Of a stretch of DNA of 64,000 nucleotides, positions 55,711-64,000 are shown piece after piece. Below the pieces are notes generated by a model, which saw nothing but the letters and a program-made list of their open reading frames with translations, made no database searches and was not told where the DNA came from. The stretch comes from Bemisia tabaci (taxonomy: Eukaryota > Arthropoda > Insecta > Hemiptera > Aleyrodidae). The stretch lies in the NCBI RefSeq assembly GCF_918797505.1, contig NC_092795.1:21687131-21751130 (forward strand). Direction: 5' to 3'. Position 1 is the first letter of the stretch; each line of letters starts with the position of its first letter. The translations under genes were made by a program, and so were the position numbers.

Positions 55711-58700
55711 CTTTGTGAGGCCTATACGTAATTTTTAATTAAGATGCAGTTATTGTAACCGTGTAGCTATTTCTGCTCGGAGATTTTAAGTGAGTGCGGT
55801 GAGGAGCTCTCACATATTCTCACGCTGCATCGACAACATGGTATCACCACATAGGAGCCTTTATGAGCATGGGAGTTGGTTTAAATCGAAACCAGTGGCT
55901 TCGTATTGCATTGAGGATTACATAAACACGAAGCAAGCTGTTAAAATGCAAATAATTGTGATGGTGCGAATAGTCTGAGAAATTACTGATTCAATACCTT
56001 CGCCGCAAATAAAACTCTGAAACCTTACACTAGTCTCTGGCCTCGCCCACGCACGTGGCAGGCGCTTTCGATAAGGAAGGGGAGGAGGCCAGGGGTTGGC
56101 GATGACTTAATAAAAGGAGAGAGACGAGAAGGGGCGCATGCTACAATATTGCAATCTTAACTGGTCTTCAAACAATGAGCGCCGGCTAAACTTGACTTCG
56201 GGGATCACACGTTAACAAATTTAGAGCGCCGCGCCGCACCGTCGTGAAGTCGGCGCCCCCTCTGCGTTGTTGGGTCGGTTGGCGGGGGGTCGAAGGGCTG
56301 AGATTGAAACCTAGTCCGTAAGTACTTAAATATGGATGCTGGATAAAGCGCATCCTGCAAAATGTGAGGGCTAAGGTAGCCTCCTGAGACTTTATTAAAA
56401 CGTCGCACGTCACGTTATGATTGATAAAATAACTAAAAGAACCTAACTTCATTTTCAGGTAAGCCTATGAAAACATGAGCATGATGATATTGAAATGAAG
56501 TTACGCATTTGTGTGATCAAACTTGAGAAAAACACTAATTGCACCCGTACCCTATTGCAAAGGCCGTGATCAGATATCAGATTTCGCCTGCAAACTCGAG
56601 CGTATGCAATCCGGCCCACCGCGGAGTTCATATAGTTGTATGTTGGGTTCGAACCCAACTTCGAACATAGCTCCATTGTTTTATGCTCCGCTCATTATTC
56701 AAATGCCGAGTTTATCTTTCAGAGAGGCATCTCAGTTGGTGAATATCGCATCATTTTGTTTGTAATCTATTTTACCTGTAAACTTGGAGCCTAAAGAAAG
56801 GTAAATGGGACATTCTTAGATTATTACAATTCCAATAGGAAAATGGGAAATGACGAAATTAATTTTAAACTGACAATTGTGTTACCTAAATTAGTTTTTC
56901 GATGGATAGAAAGACTGGGATAATAATTATTCTGCTTCACTATCACTGCCAAAATATTGGTTTCTTATCAGAAAATGTAGCTCAATCGTTTAATCCTCTT
57001 CTCAAAATCATGCTAAGGTGCTTCCAATTTTTTTGTTTAATCGCATTTCTTCAATCCCTCTTGATAATTCTCATCATACTGGCAGTGACACAAATCTTCG
57101 TGGGCTATATTCATCTTCATAATTTATACTTAAAATCGTAAAACTCACAATCGTAAAATTAGCTATTATGCAGATTTTAATGTATTATATTTTGACCGAC
57201 TATTACGAAGAGGGGCTCCTTTTTCATATTTACTCAGAACGTTCGTAAAAATAAATCGTTTATAGGACACACTTTCCATTCTCTCGCCTTCTCGTTAAAC
57301 ACACTGTTCTCCTTTTGGAAGGAAAAGGACGAGGAGGCAAAAATCAAAGAAACGTTTACACCATGCTAACATTTTGGTGCTAGACGTTACGAATATGATT
57401 AAGCAAATAGGATGAACACACTTCCGTTCCTTATTCAGGGGCTCAAGAATCGGCTCAAGTGGTGAGCTATTTGTCAGGAATAATTTGTACAAGCCTTAAA
57501 AAACAAAGTATGGTTCCTGAAAGAGATCTTTGGGGAACAGCCGCACTGCCACAGTAGCCTAAGCAAACAGCACAAACCGATTTGCAACATCAAACAAATC
57601 CTAGTAGACGAATGGACATCGTTGCCGCTTAGTGCGCCATAATGAAAGACCTTTACCGACAGAAATATGGTGCAAAAAGAAAATTGAATAATTGTTAAGT
57701 GTGAGTGGATTTCGGTTTAATACTCGATATCACTTAAGGATACTTTGATTTTTGGTTGAGCGGGCATTTTGAACTGACGCACGCAAGGAACGCTGATGTT
57801 CGCACCTAGGTAACTAACAATTTCCAACGTCGTCATCCACGAATTCCATTTAAGTGAAATTTTGACGAGAAAACACGTGCTGGTGCTTAATTTTTGGGCC
57901 TATTCAGGGGTTTATTTTAAAAGTAACCGGTTTTGATCATTCACGATTAAATATAAGGATTATGGCAACCGAACAGCTTTTCCCGTGTGCAGAAATATAC
58001 GAATTTTCGCACAACCGAGAAGTTTCCGATACTTTTCCAACTATTTGGTTATTTTAGCATGTGCAGTGGAATAGGTCGATTAAATTATTGGAAACGCGGG
58101 TAAGTTACAAGCTTTTCCAGTTGCTTGATAATTGCCGCGGAGTTCCTTTGGGTATGCAGTAATTTTGCCGCGTGAGGTAAACAGATCTACATTATTACCC
58201 GAAAAGCGTTTGAATTGCGGGTAATTTGGTGAAAGTAGAGATAATTTCTGGTGTTATTGATCACTGGAGGTTCTCGTAATTTTACCAGAATTTTTCCCTC
58301 TCTGTGTGACTGAAATTTGTGCAAAATCTGAAACCCAGGACGAAAAACTCAACAAGCGGAACTGTGCAGAGAGGGAGGTAGAATGAGAGCAGAGAAAGGA
58401 CCACGTAAACTACCACCGTCGACGAATTCACAAATTAAGGTGATATATATCGCATCATCAGCGGGCGGTCCGAGATAACACCTTTGTGCTTAGCGCGAGG
58501 TGGCCCAGCCACAAAAGCGCGTGTTTGTCTTCCAGCAAATTGACCGTGCTGTCAATACACCCCCACGCCCCCCCCCCACCCGTAACCCTCGTCCCTCACA
58601 CCCACCCCCTCTGCTCCCCCCGCTGGGCAAGGGCTCGACGCCTCCAGTGCCTCTTTATCCGCATTTTATAACTAATCTTAAAATACGGCCTCCTCTAGTT

Positions 58701-61430
58701 TTATTAGGATCCTAGGTGCTCTCATCCCTGAACAAGTCGAGGATTACTCGAATTACCCTTCCTGGGCCACAATTTTTCAGAATTATCAAATTCCTGGAGG
58801 TCGGGGGTGGCTGGCAGTCACCAGCTTAGTGTTGCCAACTGGGTGAAATTTTTGGGAAAGAGCCAGGGGGAGGAAATACAATTTACATCGGGGAAAAATA
58901 TTAGCCACAACCAGGTGCTGGTTGGAAAAGTTTTCTATCTGTGGTTGCGTTAACTACTCACCTGAGGAGAATGGTATAATATGTAAAATACCATATTCAC
59001 AGAGGCTGTGAATTATTATTCTAATGATCCCAAAAATAATGGACGGGTAGTAAAAAAACAGAGATATGAATTTGAACACGAATGGAAGGGGCTAAAATTG
59101 CAACTCGCCTATATCAAATGCCGTAACATTTGGGTGGTGGTCCACTGTATTATTGTGTGCAAGTTTTGCTTATATACGTAGTTTTACGTCATTTTCGTGT
59201 ACCCAAAATATTTGACTTATTCTTTACGATTGGTGACATTACTTCTTCCGGTGGAATTACTTAAACCTCTATATAATTGAATATTATATACAGAATTTAT
59301 ATCATTAAATTGATGGATCGTCAATTTCTCCCACTTGAAAGATTTTCTGAAGGTGTCATAAATGGGTTTCCATTTAAAACTAAAAAATCTAGAGAGCGAT
59401 TTCTTGGGAAATAAAATTCACTAGCCATAGAAGCGTTACGTTTGACTGAGGCATCAGACTCGCCAAGACACTTGTGGCGAAAATTTGATCGCGGAAAAGC
59501 CTTCAAAACGCCCGGTAGGCCAAAAATCAAACTCACATGCACGAATAGTTATCTCCTTGATTCTCTGTATTCGTTTTTATAGTCGCTGAGTTTTAATGGC
59601 TGACTATACTTAAAAGCAATGTTAAAATAAAGGAATTGTTTTTATAATGGGTCCATATTACGAAATTATCTCGGAATTCCGTCGCAAATTTAAAAATTAA
59701 ATTCAGACAGTCTGATTATTAATGATCTTGAAAACTAGCGCTAACCTTTGAACACTATTGCTCACCAATCTCTCGCTCACATCACAAATTAAACCGTTGC
59801 GTCTTGATCATAGTTGCAACTTGAAAACGAGATAAAAATCTATTCTCGGAAGCTGGACTTTAAAAGAACGCCTAACAAGAGGCACTACTAGCTATCATGT
59901 CCCTGGCAGCTGTTTCAAAATGGAGTGCCGTATTTCCAGTTGAGCTTAAGTTTGGGGAAAATGCATGCAAGCAGTCACAATTTTGCGAATACTTACACAA
60001 TTCTTTCGTTTTTCATAATCTCAGATCTACTTGGCAACTCTGTAGGGCTTTACGGTTAAAATTTTTGATCGGATTTACTAAAAATCAGAGCATCTGAAAT
60101 TTATACTCTCCTACTATAATGTCCTTCGGAGCATTTTCGAGTTCTTCAACTTACTTTCATGCAGGGTTAAGTGGGGGATTTTAAAAACATAAAAATGTAA
60201 ATATGAAGTAATAGGCTGGGATAATAATTTTGTAATCCTGTTCCCATATAGGGGAGGCATTCGGTTGGTTGAGAGATCAGAGAGATATACGGCACGGGAG
60301 TTGATATTGTTCATCGATAAGTAGATTTAAGGATAAATATTCCCTTAAAATTTGTATGAATCCCTATGGCAGAGGTCTTTCAACCTATCGGTAGGAGTAT
60401 AAAACTTCCTCTAATACAGGTAATGCACAAATAAATTAAATGCCATATTAAAACAATAATATTAGAGAGCTACAATCTAACAATGACATTATTTGATCTC
60501 GACTAAAACGCGAATTACAAGAAATATTGATCGCCAGTATATTCTAATATTCTTCTCACTTAATTGTAAAGAGAGCTTTGTATAGATTCAAGCTCATCCA
60601 AAAGTTCTAACTGTGGTGCTCTACTGAGCAGGCACTAAACTACGCTCGATCTCAGCTGCGCCTGGAAAGTTCGTAATTGGAACTTTTGTTCAGGTTTTGT
60701 TTGGTTCTGCGCGTTTGGCTCGGTCAACGGAATTCTTAGTCGTGCGAACGGAACTCTATCAACAAAACAGAATCCTGGTTCGATGAATCGAATTCTCAGT
60801 CCAAGGAGCTAAAAATGCATCCATAAAACCCAATGAAACAATTTCATTCGATAGGAAAAATATACTCGTTACAGGACTTACAGGGTCACTAACGTTCCTT
60901 GGTTCATTAAAATTAACCCTCGGCCCGTGGAGCTGAACCTTCGGTTCACCGATCTGTTATTTGGACGTATTTCTATCAAACAGAACTATGTGCATTAAGA
61001 CATGAGCCATGAGACCCTTAAGAATATATGCATAACAGGGCTCACGTTATAATGTACTTAGTTTCGTTTGAGAGAAATCCGTCCATTTTGTCCGGTCAAC
61101 GAAAGACGTTGGTCCACACAACTTGGAAATCAGTCCTATAAATCAAAAGCTCCCTCTGAACCTATTGGTACGTATAAGGGAAATATTACACACATCACAT
61201 CTTCGGTAATATAGATCAGCCGGAGTGACTATGTTCCTGCATGACGTAGAGAATTCTTCCTTTGAAGATTTTATTACCATGTATGAACACCAAACGCTCG
61301 GTAGGGATGCCCGAACTTTTTTCTCCAGTGCATACTCCGAAAAGCCACGTCGAAACCGAAATTCGCTGGTCCCGAATCCGTGGGAGGGTACGGAGTCAGA
61401 CTGGGTCTAGAAGTCAATATTTCATAAAGG
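55711..61430. other. No gene seen
   Basis: This long stretch has only short, unrecognised frames. 56220-56310 is locally GC-rich. 56643-56657 contains GGGTTCGAACCC, a self-complementary word resembling a tRNA T-arm, without a cloverleaf. 56902-57141 is a hydrophobic frame of 79 residues in AT-rich DNA and is probably chance. 58558-58630 is C-rich low complexity. Confidence 0.4.
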
Positions 61431-61436
61431 GCCATT

Positions 61437-61720
61437 GTGGCGCGATTCGGTGTTGGGAGAAGTCTGAACCCGGAAAGGGGCCGTTCCAACTGGGAGCTAT
61501 CAGTGACAATGTTATTGCGGCGGCTTCCGGCTCCGTTTGACGCGGTTTTACGCTCCTCCAGCGAATCCACCGGCTCTTTCTTCTCCGCGCACCTGGGCCC
61601 CCGGCCCCGCCGAACCGCCCCGGGCCGTGGACCCGGCTCCACGCAGTCTGCCCCGAAACCGCCACCTCTTCACTCCCTTGTAATGGCCATTTTATTGGCC
61701 AATTCATCCGGGCCCTCAAA
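61437..61720. other. GC-rich block, unrecognised
   Basis: A sharp rise in GC opens frames on both strands at once (plus 61437-61958, 173 residues, the longest in the window; minus 61274-61642 and 61414-61734). The plus frame is Pro/Arg/Ser-rich through the GC block, then has a Leu-rich run from AT-rich DNA, and ends inside an inverted repeat. This mixed composition argues against one conserved protein. No domain was recognised. Confidence 0.25.
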
Positions 61721-61850
61721 AAGACCACTCTCAATGGGAATTCCTTCCCACCTCCTCATCCTTCTTCTCGTACTTTTTCTATATCTTGCTACAGTGTTGC
61801 AATCGCAGGTGGGAACTCATGAGTTTCACCGAAGAAATTTGAATTCAATG

Positions 61851-62102
61851 GGCCTTGTCTCCACCGGAGCTTTCATGGGATTTGTCCTAAGGAAAAATCT
61901 CACTCGTGAAGTTGGGAGAAATATTGAGTTAGTCAATACTAATCACAATACCGAGTAGATTTCTTGTGTATTCCCGAGATCGACTTATAGAGAGGAGAAG
62001 AAGAAATTTTGTTTTTTTGTTCAACGGGAAAAGCTCAGAAGTTTCATTCTTGCGATTCAAACTTGGGACAAATCCCATGAAACGTCCCGTGGAGACAAGG
62101 CC
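61851..62102. repeat. Inverted repeat with 37-bp arms, 252 bp overall
   Basis: GGCCTTGTCTCCACCGGAGC plus TTTCATGGGATTTGTCC (61851-61887) matches the reverse complement of 62066-62102 at 34 of 37 positions. The arms explain the similar peptide strings in the plus frames 61437-61958 and 61966-62208. It could be a small TIR element; the flanks show no clear duplication. Confidence 0.6.
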
Positions 62103-62109
62103 TTACAGC

Positions 62110-64000
62110 AAAGGCTCCCTTTTCTTCCGCAGCTCTTCGTTGCCCTGGCGAAAATATACAGACAAGAAAAAAACCACAGAATGTTTTCGTTTCGTCATCA
62201 TACCTTAACATGTCTTAATAAAACAATGTTAGTTCTGCTAACCAGTTAACCACCACGACAGTTAACTTTCATCGTGTTAACTGAAAGTTTCCTTGGCACA
62301 TAATAAGTCGCTTACTTGTTGCAACGAGTCCATTCCTCAGCAAAACGATAACTTGCTGATAAGGAAACGATTTTTTTTTATGGCAATATGTTTTTCTCAG
62401 TGCAGGGTGTATGATTTCTTCCTGATTGCCAACAAGAGTAGTAACAATTACAGCTGGGAATACATTTTCTTTTAATTATTTCAGTTAAAAAGATTCGACG
62501 GCGATATCGGTATTTTAATAAAAACCCCGTCTTTTTGCGCCAGCTCTCGATAAATTTTTCTATAAAAATTGAATTTACCCCAAATTTTCCTTAAATTTAT
62601 ATTATTGAATGGCGCATACCTGACCCTAAATAGTTGTTTTGGCAAGAGGGACAGTGATTGGAGCTCTTTTCATAATAACTTTTTCTCTTCCGTTGTTCGC
62701 ACAAAGTACCGATTCCGTAGATGGCGCATACAGCAAAAAAGGATTTATCTGTAACGAGCTTTAGAGATGAAGTTCCCCTCACAAAACATCTAATTTTAAA
62801 ACATAAAACAGGCAACAATGTAAGAGCATCTTCGATTTGTCAAATCCTACTTTAAATGAAGTTCATCAGATGATGCACCCCTCCCTCCATCTCTAGCCCG
62901 ATCAGCTTCCTCTTCCAAATGTTTCCTGCGAGGAAGGGGGAGGGGGGATATTCAAAGCGCTGGTCGACTGTGATCAGCCCAAACGGGTGAGATATCACAT
63001 TTAAAATGATGCATGACCATCTTATTGGACACGCCCGTTACACGTGAGAAGTCCCTTTCGATATCCACCCCTAAAAAACGCGAATACAAACTGCGTTTGA
63101 ATGTATTTAGCCTTGACTGATGATCGGGAGGTAAATTGGGAGGAAAGTCGTCAGAATTTTTTCCTCCCTTATTTCTATGTGTTTGTAGCTAGGCTACATC
63201 TTTCACGTGCTAGCAGTTACGATATGTCTTGTCCGATTCATAGCCATCGGGAACACCCAACTTTCATTTTTGAACAGAACAATGGAACAAAAAAGGCGTG
63301 AACAAATATTGAGCCTTTCAATATATTCAAGAATACATCCACGTGGATGTAACATCCATCATAATTTCCTTAAGAAATTATAGGAGAAAATACTTTGGCA
63401 GAATAAATGAGGTTACAACATGTTGGATTTTTTGTCAGTAGGGTATTCATATTTTGGTGATATTTTATCTAAGATCTGAATTTGGCGGTTAAAATGACGG
63501 TAGAATTGAAGTGAAACACTCCCTCGAAGTAGTGAAAGTACTATTGCTCGAGAAAAAATTTTGAAGTTGGTTATCGCATATCGCTATGATGAGGGCAGAG
63601 TCCTCGAAACGCGTTCGCAAATTTAATGAAAAAGGTACACGTGAGTCCAAAATATAGCTAAAATTGTTTACTGTTGATTATTCACAGATTACCGATGGAA
63701 AGCCGCAGCTTTTTCTCTTGGCCATTTTTTCCCGGAAAAGCTAATTTTTTTTATTTTCACGGAAAGCACTTATCTAGTACCCGAATAGCAAGCTGATTCA
63801 GCACTTATTTAGGAATAGAGTACAACATTTTACAAATTAATCCCACAATTTTGAGCCTCTCACAAGGCAGAAAGGAAAAGAAGTCAGATTTCATCAAGAC
63901 TATGAACTTCACACTTTAAATAATTTTAACTCTTGTTTGGCTTGTGATTCTTTCTTTTTAAGGAAGAGGCGTTAAATTGATCGTATAATTACATTTTACT
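62110..64000. other. No gene seen
   Basis: AT-rich, with a short inverted word near 62260-62290 (GTTAACTTTCA / TGAAAGTT). The small frames at 62293-62475, 62569-62754 and 63101-63301 are unrecognised. Confidence 0.4.

Noticed and set aside
56643..56657. GGGTTCGAACCC as a tRNA T-arm
   Set aside because: The word is simply self-complementary; no acceptor, D or anticodon arm was found on either strand.
1..64000. CRISPR array
   Set aside because: No regularly spaced identical short repeats with unique spacers; the only regular array is the 56-bp tandem repeat without spacers.

Overview
The window looks like AT-rich nuclear DNA from an animal, most likely an insect. It has no bacterial-style gene packing. 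The one convincing coding segment is a GC-rich exon with splice signals. The rest is dominated by short non-autonomous DNA transposons with terminal inverted repeats (TIRs) and target-site duplications (TSDs). A hemipteran-type genome would fit, but nothing here fixes the species. No rRNA, tRNA, CRISPR array, complete transposase or reverse transcriptase was recognised.

Layout. 1-3300 is intergenic, with a slightly GC-enriched block of broken frames (about 1760-2400). At 3352-3612, minus strand, lies a Tyr/Pro-rich protein-coding exon with a good acceptor and a possible donor; its presumed intron carries a 247-bp TIR element. From 4 to 9.3 kb come several TIR repeats, a 33-bp perfect hairpin, and a large palindrome with arms of about 600 bp (7321-8698). 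From 12 to 18 kb are a TA-flanked TIR element and three hAT-type elements with 8-bp TSDs (14057-14279, 14705-15408, 17175-17997). From 20 to 31 kb are further TIR elements, a 56-bp tandem repeat, a diverged tandem duplication and low-complexity tracts. 35879-39200 is a pair of inverted arms of about 555 bp around 2.2 kb, holding a perfect 18-bp hairpin and a nested 225-bp element. 46503-46813 is a TIR element with a perfect 8-bp TSD. 48709-49684 is a second, 5'-truncated copy of the 17-18 kb hAT element, itself hit by a 263-bp insertion. 55037-55323 is another hAT-type element with a perfect TSD. GC-rich blocks without a recognised gene lie near 14.4, 25.9, 53.6 and 61.5 kb; the 53.6-kb block contains an RFX/X-box-like motif.

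The window is best read as the intron or flank of one gene followed by about 60 kb of transposon-rich intergenic or intronic DNA. I found no gene cluster acting as a system. The most informative content is the layered, dateable history of small DNA transposons, the two long inverted-arm structures that would fold as RNA if transcribed, and several repeat families that recur across the window. Many 60-170 residue open frames exist on both strands, but apart from the 3.4-kb exon they show no recognisable family or splice support.
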